DNA of 64,000 nucleotides, taken from positions 3,348,001 through 3,412,000 of the forward strand of contig JAYKYS010000012.1 in NCBI GenBank assembly GCA_036924285.1, read 5' to 3'. This document shows positions 20,473 to 32,400 of the stretch, piece after piece. The translations under genes were made by a program, and so were the position numbers. Position 1 is the first letter of the stretch, and each line of letters begins with the position of its first letter. The notes below the pieces were generated by a model, which ran no database searches, was not told where the DNA came from, and was given only the letters and a program-made list of their open reading frames with translations. Source of the DNA: Asterella californica. Taxonomy: Eukaryota > Streptophyta > Marchantiopsida > Marchantiales > Aytoniaceae.

Positions 20473-23400
20473 GATATTCTGTGTCCCAAGTGATAATAGA
20501 AGATAGGTTGCTTATAGAATAGACAAAGATACCTCAAAATTCTCAAATTGATCTGTATGTGATGAAACTTAACCCAGAAAAGCTATTATCCAAAATGATA
20601 GAAACATATACATAACTTTCAAAGTATTCATTCCTGATCTATATGTTAGTCCTTTTAACCAGATGACAAAGGCACATTTCTTCAACTACATGACTATTGT
20701 AGATTTAATTGACGCTTTACTCATGTAACATTTTTCACCAAGGTTTGGGTTGCTAAACTCTATGTTCATAGAGGCTCCTGGGATTTCTGTCACGTCTTCA
20801 TGACACATATTTCTTAGTTTGTGATAATGCCATAATGACAGTAAATGACTTTTTCTTTTTTCTTTTTCTGAATCACTCACTTCCAAATAAAAGACAAAGT
20901 AATATAGATACTATTATCTTAATTCATCTCATTTGCTAAAAGTATTCTCTGATGTCCATTGCTATTTTAAAGCTTTTCTTTTCTCATATATTACCACAGG
21001 AGACTGAAAGTTCGTCAATATAATTGAACTAACTAGATTTATTCGTATTCTTGGATTTTATTGAAATTAAAGATGAATTCATATGATTCATCTTAATTTT
21101 GTTATCTGACTACATAAATTATCATTTCAAAAAAATGGACATGCAAAAAAATGAATACATTAATACTAATTTAACTAGTTTAGGTTTTCTTAGTCTTCTC
21201 TAAAAGTAACAGTATACTGAACTAGTGTAATTAACCCTATTAAGATATTAACACTAATTCAGATATAACACTAAATGCATTAAACAATGATAACCTTTGG
21301 AAATTCGCTGCACTCTTCTGTATGAAAAGAGTCAGCATTCCCTTTCAGCTCTCTCACTTCCTCTCCAAGTGCTTCATATTGCTCTGCTCGATCGCTACCC
21401 ATCGGAACTCGAACATCTCCCGTGACCCGTCTGACTGCATTCTCTCAAGGCCTTTTCTTCCTTAAATTTGTAATCCCCAGTGTCCGATAATCGCCTACTG
21501 CAACCATTTCACTGGCTGAAATGGCTGAAACCATTTCACTGGTTTCTAGATAACAGCACTAATCTTGTTCTGATGCAGACTATCCCCACAATGCAACTTT
21601 ATTGTAGACGTGACCTCTTCGATCCGACGCCACAGATGTACCATTCTCGTGCACAGTGTGATTGGACTTTCGTGACTTTTCAGCCAAAACGACGTGCTCG
21701 CTTATCCAAGTGCGTGAAGTCGATACTTGGGAGTACGTACTTCCCTATGTACGTACTTCCAGCTGCAGCTTTTCTAAAAGCAGTATCTTGTGTTCTGTAG
21801 CAGAGGTCCAAGCGAAACATACGTAAATCATGTGTAAACAACAAAATCTAGTATGTCCCTCTAGAACTTATATACCTTTCCATGGATCGAACGAGTCACT
21901 CACTCACTCAAACCACTAAGCAAGCAAGTTGGTCCAGCTTTGGCGTTCTCCACTGAGCAACAGAAGATGACATACATACGCACGTGGTTTTAGAGTTTGA
22001 TGCTCGAAGGCTGAGAAGGAAAAGGACACTCCAAACTCTTCTTGACGTGCCTGAGCATGATGTTCACCGTCGTGTTGAATACGACCAACGAGCTTTGACC
22101 ACGAAGCTTAATACAAATTCCTGGACCGGTGCTCACAAGTTGGCGAGTCCAACTGTATTCCTTCACGTGAGGGGCTGAACTATTCTGCCTTGGAGAATGT
22201 TCTCTTCCCCACAACTTGCCTAAGACGTAAAACATACTGTATGTATCTCTCTCTCTCGGCGTGACCTCACAAATCCAAGCTATGAAGTTTGATGAAGAAT
22301 ATCCAACTTGTCAACCAACAATGTCCTTATAAGACACCGACTAGCGTGATCTGTATGATCCCGACAAAGGTTTTTGACCTTTCTCGACAGTAGCTGGATA
22401 TCCATTCATTTTGGTTCGCCTTGTATTCCTTCATGTGAAGTAATCCTTACATGTCCCCAACTGTACGCTCCACAACAATAGTTAAGGGTGTCAAAGTTAG
22501 GAATCTTTCTGAAAGATTTTACACCTGCTGGAGGGAGTTACTACTTCGACCAGACCTTGGCCTAAGTTTCCTGCGTCACCTCTGGAGCTACCTTGAGGAA
22601 AACATGTCGTAAATGTTTCTTTCATGGCTATTCACTCGTTTATCCGTTCTTTTTTGCAGTGGAGTATCTATTGCTCTGAGTAATCATACTGAATATCAAA
22701 ACTGAAAAAAATTCATTGAAGAAATAGTGATATCCAGGCACAAGTACGACCTAGAATGAATCGCGCTTCGGTATAAAGTTACTTGCTGCAATTTTACAGC
22801 TCTTTCTCTCTCCGCAGTTTGAAGAATATTTCTCTCGAAACTTTGAAACCCACTAATAGTTCAGACGTTCAGTCTATCAGATACCTCAACATTCCGTCGA
22901 TGGATGCTCAACGGAATAGTGACATGGCAAAAGCTGCACAATGGATAGACGGCAAATGGATGGAACTTGCCGATATAGGAACGGTATGTAGTTAGGTCTA
23001 GGGGTTCCATTCTTTGTAGTGTTCATTAACCAATGCGTGCTCTAAGATTGACATTATATTTTACTTTAGTAATTGAAAAGTTAAAATATCTATATTGGTG
23101 TATTTAATAATTAAGTAATATACTTTGTAAATTAATTTTTATTTCATCGGAATATACATATCTTTTCTTTAAGAAAATATTGCCATACTTGCATCATATT
23201 CACAATATTAACTGACTACTGTATATATTCACTAAATGATATATTCTATTGATATATGATTTTAAACCGCAAGTACCGGTATAAAAGCAAGCAAAAGATT
23301 GTTATTTCTTCCTCTTTGTACTTTAGATGATTGAGAAGTTTCTCCATTTTCCAAAAACCTCTGCAACTTTAAACTCCATAGATTTCAACGCTACTAACTA

Positions 23401-24594
23401 GATTTACTTGAAACAAATCACAAACTGCAAATCTAGTCAACTGCTTTAAATGAAATTATTAAATCATATTTTTCGGTAAATAAAAATATAATCTCAAGAA
23501 AATAATCCTTCTTTATTTATGTATTGTTAAATCTTGATATTATACATCACTAAAAACTAAATTTTTATTTCACATAATTTTCTTAAATTTTAGGAAATTC
23601 AATTTAAATAAATCTATTCTAGTCCCACGTCGTTAACAAAAAACCGCACAATGAAATTGTCTGATTGTGTAGGGTTTTGTTCTCTATCATTTTTATATGT
23701 TATGCTTATTGAATAATGCATCACACTTCATCTCATAATTGATGGAGTTAACACTAGTGCTGACAATGATGCTGTTTGATTTTGGCTCAACTCATTTTCT
23801 AGATGGACCTAATTTCAAAATGTCTCAATAATTATGTGAGAAATGAGTTGGAAATCCAAGCATCGACGCATTTGCATTTTCATAATATACATTTTTCAGT
23901 TATGACTTTTCCCAAATCAAAGATAATTTCATCTAGTGCTTATTGCAATTGGAATCGAGACAAAGTGGATTTACAATATTCTTGAAGAATCATAACTGAA
24001 ATTCATTTATATTTTTCCTTGTTTCTCATCTTCTTTGTTACTGTTATTAGAGTCCAGAGTAATGAATTCTCATTCATCTTCTTTGCTGCAATCAACTTAA
24101 TTAACTGAAAGTTTTTCACTCCAAATGTAGATATCTAAAAGTATTTTTATATATCAGACTTTTATTGACAATTTGACCAAATTCTATGTTATTTTATCAG
24201 AAATATTCTTGGAGTAATCTTAAGCTTCCATTCCCTTCAGCAGCTTCAGCTTCCTTCGTAAGTTTTCTTAAAGAGAGTATATCGGAAGAGAGAAAGTTCC
24301 TGAAATTCCATTATTGAATTAATTCTTGATCTCGTTCGGTTTGGATCCATTCAACGTGGAACCAGATATAACTGAAACCGAACCATTTACAATCAAACAA
24401 GAATTTAACTCTATTATTTGAAATTAAATCGTTATTGTGTAATATTTTACGTGATGGTTATCTTGGAAAACATGAGTTCATGGTTATGGGAATATCATGT
24501 ATAAAAATTAAAAAAGAGAAATAATCATGAGAATAAATTTATTAAATATACCAACTCTCAATTTGCGTAAAATTTTGATTTTTTATATAAACTA
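20473..24594. other. Non-coding, AT-rich
   Basis: Nothing I can support as a gene. 21340-22240 is less AT-rich and carries open frames at 21480-21800 (106 codons, +) and 21984-22178 (64 codons, +) with no similarity I recognise. The rest is AT-rich DNA. Confidence 0.4.
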
Positions 24595-26160
24595 CTAAAA
24601 TAATGAACTCTTTACTTTTATTCTTTGAAGTATCAAGGCGTCTTTTTTTTGGGCACTTTCTGATATCGCTAATGACAGGATTGCCGTCTCCCGTCGTCGA
24701 GTCGTGGTCGGGTCATCGTCTCTCACTTTTTTACTGCAAGAAAGAACTTTTACTGTTAACTTCAGAAGTCGGTAACTCTTTTGCTCAAAACGACAAATGA
24801 ATCTGGTTAATTTGTCGTTTCCATCGGGCATCACTGTGGTTGACAGGTTAGGTCATCGAAATCGGTTGAAGTCGGAAAGGTCTTCCGATCTGGACCAGCA
24901 TGACTTGGACTAAAGTAAAGTCAGAAAGTTTGATCTCCAGGAAAGGGAAGTGAGGAGTCAAGGAGAAACAGAAGAGAATCTAAAGTATCTATCAAGATTC
25001 CAAGTATGGACTTGATAGGGCCCCTGCGCCATTGTCTGTCCTTATCCAGACTCCTGGTGACGGCGCTTCTCTGATCAGGCCATTACCGTAATACCGTCGG
25101 CACGTTCACAGCCTGTTCCTTTCCCTCTCAAACTGGAATCGCATCTTCCCGTTTCAACCAATGGGCGTTTTCTGCTCCTCAAAATAATAACAGATAAAAT
25201 AAAAGATAAATAAAACAGAACGTGATTGCTTCACCACCTTCTCAACGTCACTGTGTTACCGACGGTAACCGGTTTGGAACCCGATCAAGGAGTGTTATCC
25301 GTAAGAGCCTGATCACGGCACGAAAGGATAAGAGATTCTTGAGTCTTGACTGATCTGACTCCTATATCTGTTAGATACCTTACACGGATGGCTAACTCTG
25401 ATCCACATGCCGTTCAATTCTTCGAGGCCGAATATCCGGCTTTCAATAAATGGTCTGTTGACTGTGATCCGCAAGATCCTGTGTGCTACAAGGGGACAAC
25501 GGAATACGAAAGTTGTGATTAGTTCAGGAAATTTAGTAATTAAGTAATTAGGGAAACCTCCTGAGAGCATTTTACCGAACCTTGCTGCATCAAAAGTTCG
25601 AAAGGCTGCCGACAATAGTCGATTGTGGCTGCCCCTTCTCGGATCTCTATCTACATCAGATGATCTTCTAAATCCTAGATACCCTACTCAAATGACTGAC
25701 TGCAAGGCACGTGTTTCTTTCCAGTGTTCAGCAACCTGACTGGATGCATAAGTGTTAGATATCCTACCCCAGTATAACTCAGAGTTAACTGTACTCATAT
25801 AAATTTCTCTCGTGCAAGTCTGCATGAATCTTGATCCGAGGATGAAACCCCTGAAATTTATGGATTTCATGCTTGATACTTCTCTGTCCGGTGATGGTGC
25901 TTCCTTGGGTCTGGCCTTTACCTTTTGCCATGTCAACAGCAGGTTCTCTTACTGGAGTCATAGCTTTACCTTCTCACCAGCGGGCGTTTTTATCCTTCAC
26001 ATTATGTTCCTTTTGGAAATCAAGAACATGACTGCTTCACTGTCTACTCCACGTCAACGTGTGATCAGTAATATCTTGTCTTGTCTGGAGTCTGATCAAG
26101 GGAGCGCCATCAACCAGAGGTATAGTTAAACCCCGGCATGGGTATAAAAAGTTAAAAAAA
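24595..26160. other. Non-coding, moderately GC-rich, possible transposon remains
   Basis: The base composition rises between 24640 and 26130. Short words recur in order about 0.8 kb apart (GGGCGTTTT, GTGATTGCTTCAC/CATGACTGCTTCAC, CAACGT), around 25168-25260 and 25982-26060, which could be very diverged LTRs. Open frames up to 105 codons look random. Confidence 0.3.
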
Positions 26161-28790
26161 TCAAAAAGTTCTCATTGTACTTGAGTCTGAAGAAAATATT
26201 CTCTTCTGCTCTAGGAAAACCTAAAATCTTCCTATTATTAATATTTCTTAACCAGTACTGAACTTTTTTTTTGAGGAATCACAAATTGTAAAGTTTGTGA
26301 ATAGATTGATTGATTTTTTATTCACATATTCTAAGTTGGAACGAAAACATAATCACCAGAAATATTTTCTGGATAACGGTCAAATCTCGTCACTAGCTTT
26401 ACAAGTTAGTAATTAGCTCTCTAAAAGCAAACTCGCAAATGAGATCTTCTGGGTTACGACTAGCACTTGTAGTCATACCAAAGGTTTAAAGAAAAAAAAT
26501 CTGTTATGGAGTCTTTAGAAGAGCTTTAGGTTAAGTCGGCCATGCATGATATCTGGCCGATGTTAACCCATGAATCGTTGTCATATGCGGACCAAAGTAG
26601 ATGCAATGATCACAGGAATATCACACTTTGCATCATTTCTATGTTCATCATTCAAGATGGTTTTTCTTTTCAATTCTTGGAGCAATCCACCTTACATCCA
26701 CTTAAGATTAGTTACACAACCACATCGATTTGTAACATCCATATCATGTTGGGTCTGAAAAAACTTCTATAAAAAGAAAATGAGCTCGAATCATACCACG
26801 AACGATCAAGATGTAATGAAAGATATAAATATAACCAAATAATATTTGGTCAAAGTTCAAGTTTTTTATAAAACCTATAGAGCTAGATTGCACCTGCAGT
26901 TTTAGTTTAGATTAACATAGATCAGCACGATAAAATATCACTTGGAATTCTCTACTTCTTAATGTAAAAAACTAGGGGTCTCCGAACCTACAAAACTGTA
27001 ATCGTTCAGGTCAGTGTTTTTGTCCTCAAACTATGTCGCGCCGCACTTGCAGCTTTTCGGGCTCATTCATGTGGGAACACAGCTTGTGCATCTTGCCTTG
27101 TTCCTGCTCCAAAGAAATCCACAGTATGTCAAGCTCTCCGTCACGATGGACATCATCAGCTTACATGGACCTTGCTCTCACACGTGAGATCTCAAAATTA
27201 TTGGACTCACGTCGAAACCATGTTCTTCAGAAACTTCACTCATGAAACGTCAGATTATGTACGATAGACGGTCTAGGTCGTTCAAAACTGAAACTGTGTG
27301 CTAGTGTGAACTACTCGCTTATTACCAATCCTCTTCGTCAGATTCAGTAATTGGAAATGTTGTCTTGAGACTATAGGTGCGACCTAGCTCTTAGTCTCTT
27401 TGGAAAGTTAACTCCGGAGCTTGATGATAACCAAACATAGTGGTTCCAAAGTGGAAGTGTGGATAGAACTCTCATTGGATAGTCTTTTGGAAGAGCTTGC
27501 AAGTTTAGCTTGAGAATTTTAGCTCTAGGTGTGAGTCGTGGAGCTGTACACAAAACCTAGGAAAACAAAGATCTATCGAGACATAATGACTCTTTAAGCT
27601 GATAGTCCTGAATCTCAAGTGGTGGAGTGTCATTTGATGAGGAGTGAAGAAAATGCAACGAAGTAATCATCTCTCCAGTGGGACATGTCACTGACAAAGG
27701 ATGCAATGTTCTAGCAGCTCTACTATATTCTCCAACTTGCCCTAACATCCTACGTCGTCATATGCGAGCGGAATATGAGACATCACTTGTAGAGACAAAC
27801 TCACTCCTATCTCGTGTCGCCCGTACTGATTTCTCTTGTAAGGTCGCTCAAGCACCAGCACAGAATCTTCGAAGACATGCCGTCATCTCTCGATGTCTTA
27901 TTCTGCCACCTCGAGTATAACGGAGGCATCAACGAGATAATAAGAAAAACAATAACCACGCAGTCTCGTCCTTGGTGTTCCGTGTCAACGTATCGAGAGA
28001 TATACGGAATGCTTATCTCATCTCGTCATGAAGAGTAAGAGATAGCCAATGGAACAAACGGGGTCAGAAAAAACTCATCTCGAGTAATCTCATAATAGTG
28101 TCAATATGGACTCTCAACCACTCCCACGACTCAAGAAGAACTCCAAGAAGAAAGACTAACGGTGCGAAATGATTGCACGTATAAACCTCTGCTCTCGACT
28201 AACTTGGACATCCCATGTGATCCAATCATAGTTCTTATGCATCTTTCTCACATGAGACTTTACTCCTTGCGAGATAAATAACTGACTGCATACTGGACAT
28301 AGTGTGTCTTGAGTCAGTCTCAATCTCATGGGAGGGAGAGAGAGTATCCATAGCTAGAAAGAGAACGATATCCAACCAAACTGTACTCGTAATAAGAACA
28401 TCTAAAAAATATCCACTCAAATAAATAATCTTGATCTCTAGGGATCAAAAATACACTATTTGTAGCAAGAAAGCCCTCATAAATCTCTGTAATCTTAAAA
28501 AACCCAAAAATATTTAATACTCACTCATTTCTTCACATAATGTATTAATTCTAGAACCAAAAGAAACAGAAATAAAAAATGAAAAGAACATCTAAACAAA
28601 TCTGCAATAACCCATCCCGACACACTCCACCCTCTCAAACTACACTCTCTTCTTTTCCCTCCCCGCACCTCTCTCACAAACGCAACGTTCGGGATACGCT
28701 AGAGTTGAAAGGTTTGGTGAGAATCGGTAAGTTCTACATGGTACGAAAGTCAAACAGGAAAGCTTACATTTTTCTAAAGCAAAATTTGCA
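26161..28790. other. Non-coding stretch
   Basis: No supported gene. 27000-28300 has mixed composition with overlapping open frames of 60-80 codons on both strands and no recognisable motif. Confidence 0.4.
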
Positions 28791-28911
28791 ACTGATTTGG
28801 CTCAAGACCGGAAATTCTGAAAGAAGACCGGAAAGTTTAAATTTTGTAAAGTAAATATTCTGACTGATTTGGCTCAAGACTAGAAATGATGAAAGAAGAC
28901 CAGAAGTAATA
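28791..28911 (+). repeat. Two-unit tandem repeat, about 71 bp
   Basis: ACTGATTTGGCTCAAGAC and GAAAGAAGACC(G/A)GAA occur in order at about 28791-28830 and again at about 28862-28902. Confidence 0.7.
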
Positions 28912-28955
28912 ACAGTACATTCAAGAACTCTTAGAGCATCACACTTGTAAGGTGT

Positions 28956-29249
28956 GCATATTCGTCTCCTCCATTTTCTGATGGAAAGGAGTAGATAATA
29001 AACTAATATTTGGTTTTAATTAATATGTGTTTGTTAGTAACCTCTCGCATAAATACCCGTTTGTCAGCCCTCGGTTTTATGGGTTATTTCTGGATTGTCT
29101 TGCCATGCTAAGTGCGATTATCATTTAATATTTACATAATATAAATTTTAATCATTTAGTATAAAACTTTTGCATAACAACTACATTTTGTTCGATAACA
29201 AAAAGTGACGATACATTTTCCGAAGTTTATCTTGCATGCATAATGAACT
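28956..29249 (+). repeat. Paired-hairpin repeat copy
   Basis: Starts GCATATTCGTCTCCTCC with a partner GGAAAGGAG, then AGATAATAAACTAAT, the family phrase TTATGGGTTATTTCTGGATT, an AT-rich tail, and the end AGTTTATCTTGCATGCATAA. The second hairpin is badly worn. Confidence 0.6.
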
Positions 29250-29479
29250 AAAAATACTAACTATTAAGAGAAATCTTATCCAGAATTTAACATTACGGTT
29301 CAAAGCATGATTTCAGTTTATAATTTTTTAATGTATTTCTCTTCATCCATGGTCGGAACATTGGGTCGTATACGTTTTGAAATTTAGGCTGGAAATTAAT
29401 CATAACAGAATTAATTAATTATACATTTTATGCCCAGAGTGTACATGTAGATGGAGAAAATGGAGAAAAGACAAGAATT

Positions 29480-29725
29480 AGAGAGGAAAAATGGAGACCC
29501 CAGGTAAAAGGGCTGACCATGACTGACTGATCCACTGGGCGACACCGACAACCTTTTGCTCCTACCCGGTCGCATGCTACCCAGGGAGCCGCGGTTAGCC
29601 ACCCGCTTCCTGTTCTGCCGCCCTTTCCTATCTGCCCGCTACTCCAGTACGCGGCGCCTCGATCGCAGTCTCCGCCCGAGCCTCTCTCTACGTTCGCGTC
29701 ATTCGCAGCAAGAGTCCGAGGCTTG
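29480..29725. other. GC-rich island with presequence-like frame
   Basis: The sequence turns GC-rich for about 240 bases. The + frame at 29556-29804 begins with Arg/Ser/Leu-rich residues ('PREPRLATRFLFCRPFLSAR'), the composition of a mitochondrial or plastid presequence. Nothing follows it as a mature protein. It could be an exon fragment carried by a transposon, or chance. Confidence 0.25.
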
Positions 29726-29881
29726 GATTTCTTTTACTGGACTCGAAGTAATAATTGTATTATTACTTCATTTATCAATCCGACAATATATCGATGGGCT
29801 TTAGGATGAGTCATGTCAAAAAGTAAAACTTCTACATACAGTACATGATTCATGGCAAGTGAAGAAGTGGAAGATGGTAAA

Positions 29882-30267
29882 CTGGAACCCACAGAAATTT
29901 GCTTGATCATACCCCCAATAGGTTCCGTGATCATACCCCTCTTAACGTTGTCTGGCTTGATCACACTCTTGACTGGCTATTGCCTGTCAAACCAGTCACT
30001 TTGTGATGTTATTCAGATGTGAGACTGCACATATTAGAGGAATGAGAATATGGATAGTCTAACGCGTCCTTAATGACAAATATTTTGAATTACAGTGATA
30101 TTTAGTCGAGGTTGAAAGTACTAAAATGATTACCAAAAGATAAGATGACTGGTTCGACTGTCAATAATGCGTCAGGGTATGATCAAGCAACCAAACCTTA
30201 CGAGGGATATGATCAAGCTCACGGAACGTACTGGGGGTATGATCAAGCAAATTTCTGCTGGAACCCA
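29882..30267. mobile_element. MULE-type MITE with 10-bp target duplication
   Basis: A 366-bp element at 29892-30257 starts CAGAAATTTGCTTGATCATA and ends with its reverse complement. Pairing of the two ends continues, with mismatches, for roughly 100 bases and contains repeated TTGATCATACCCC-like words. CTGGAACCCA occurs on both sides (29882-29891 and 30258-30267). Long terminal inverted repeats with a 9-11 bp duplication are typical of Mutator-like elements. It encodes nothing, so it is a non-autonomous copy. The intact duplication makes it the youngest of the three in the window. Confidence 0.85.
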
Positions 30268-31600
30268 GGTACGACCACGCATACTGTAGTTGTAACGGTC
30301 GACCGCAGATCTCGGAACAGATTCTTTAATCTCTAACCAATGAACTGCCGAACGTGAACCTCCCTAGAGACCTGTATACTTTATTTGTGTCTCCAGATCC
30401 AGTTCGTTAAACTATCAGCTAATGAGCACCGAGGATTTGATAACTGTTGGACGGGTTTCGAATAACCAACTAGTCTTTTGTAGGTCTCTGGTCAATCTTA
30501 GGTTGCTAAATACAGGTGGAACTATTCTAGACCTGGGTTGCATAAAATTTGGACAGCGCTTCCGCTACTGGTGATCAAGTCAGAACGCCAGGACCCACAA
30601 GGAGCAACCGCCAAGACTAGGAGACCTAGTAGATGCTAGGAAGTAGGAAGGCACACCGAAATAGAGTCAACTCCACACCAGACTCTTCAATCCAACTTTG
30701 GCACTCAATCCAAGCTTGCTTATCATATAACAAAGCAAATCACGGGCTCATATACATTACACGGTGTTTTCTTGCTAACAAGGTCTCGGAGAGCTCTTAG
30801 GTCGGAAATTCTTCACTGCTCTGCAAATCTCCTGATAATTTCCCTCCAGAACGCTATCTCTTCAGGAATCTTCACCCTGAACGCTGAAATCTTCCACTCA
30901 ACAAACTATCTCAAAATACAGATCTGATCAGCACTGAAATCTCCTTGGTACCCTTGACCGGTAACTATTCACCCACAGTCTATGCCCAGTGTAGTCAAAA
31001 CACAGTTCCAGCCTGCCTCTATTCTTTCTGGTAAGGCTCTGCTAATGATCCACTCAACCTATGCTCCCTAGTCTGATAAGACTTCACTCTCTGGTCTCGT
31101 ACAGTCTCTAATCAGTCTCTCTGCCAGCCACCAACCTGAGAACCATGCGCAGTGACCTGAAGCCAAGAAGTGAAAAACGTTCAATGAGACATTTAGGGTT
31201 CGCGAACCCCTTATCTAGTCCTGGAGAGCCCTTCGTATCACCTTGTAGCCACCATGTGACGTCATTTAATCACAGCCCTTTTTAAAAGTAAACGGCGTTA
31301 CATAGTAAAGTTCTGTAGATCTCTTGTTATAAGGAGTTCTGTACGACTCATGAGTCACGTCACTTCCTCGTGACGTAATGCGGCGACTCAACATCTCCGG
31401 GGCCGAACACCTACCAGGTTGTCTCTGAATCTCAAATCTCCTCTACTGGCCACAACCAGGTTACAACCTAGTAGGTGTTCTACGACTTATTTCCTTTAAT
31501 CGCAAACTTGCCAACAACCTTATTGCGATTGCAGCAATTAATCTGATTTTCCATAAATCCGTTAATATTTATTATAACACAGCAGCAATCAAACTAATTT
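30268..31600 (-). other. CT-rich non-coding, LTR-like on the minus strand
   Basis: No coding frame. Read on the minus strand it has the look of an LTR and leader (promoter-like GTCACGAGGAAGTGACG palindrome at about 31358-31374 and long non-coding leader), but no second copy is in the window. A hairpin at 31405-31480 is listed separately. Confidence 0.25.
31405..31480. repeat. 17-bp inverted repeat, 42-nt loop
   Basis: GAACACCTACCAGGTTG (31405-31421) and CAACCTAGTAGGTGTTC (31464-31480) pair with one mismatch. Confidence 0.55.
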
Positions 31601-31879
31601 TGTTCTTTGTTAATACATTCATGAAGGGGATATATATAAAAAGATGAAACCGTTGTATACCATGAGTTCAGGTTTTATTAGCATTATCTTATCTTATTCT
31701 TGTTTTTTATTTTCTTATATATATAGATATTTATTTATTTATTTATTTCATTTTTTCCTTGAATACTACATCTAAACTGTACATGTCGGGCAATGTCAAG
31801 AAGATAAATAGTTTCTGCAGATAGGTAAGCCAGCGAAGGCGGGTGCAAATGAGGGGCTAGAAGGATCACTGCTATATGT

Positions 31880-32400
31880 ATCACTATGATATATTGTCTA
31901 TGGTGTTTTTTAGGTTAGATTGTAGTTTATTTGCTATATGTTATTTTGTCAGTCTATATCTAACTCATATTCTTATGATATTTTTTAGGTTGGGTTGTTG
32001 TTCATTTGTTTGTTTGACAAGATCGATAGTAGATTTTGAGTTCTTCTTGCTAGGCGAGGTAGCGATGCTGGATGGAGGTTTATCAGAAATATATTTTCTC
32101 GATCTCGTTGCCACAGCAGCGAGAGATATCTGGACCCACTTGGATCTCTTGCTGTAACTTGTCGTTTATATATATAACTCGTATCCCTAAGATATATCGT
32201 GTTCGTGTTGTTTCTTGACTTCTTTGATAAATATTTTGAGTTCTTATTGTTAGACGAATATCGATGATGGATAAAGATTTGCAAAAGTTGCTCGACAATG
32301 AGTCTTTAAGTACATCAACGAGATCAAGATTGACATTTTTTTCTCAATCTATTGTGAGGTAAGTCTAGACCCACTTCAACCTGTTGCTGTTAGACATAAT
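31880..32400 (+). repeat. Diverged direct duplication
   Basis: Phrases recur in order: TTTTGAGTTCTT, GATG(CTGGATGG/ATGGATAA)AG, and (G/T)GACCCACTT..A.CT.TTGCTGT, once at 32035-32155 and once at 32236-32395. A shorter AT-rich unit (TATGATAT...TTTTTTAGGTT) is doubled at about 31886-31990. Open frames here (31876-32157) are probably not coding. Confidence 0.5.

Noticed and set aside
25150..26110. Possible pair of diverged LTRs
   Set aside because: Only short words recur in order; no TG...CA ends, no target duplication and no internal coding.
30268..31600. LTR on the minus strand
   Set aside because: Looks LTR-like in composition but has no second copy, no clear ends and no primer site; kept only as a low-confidence description.
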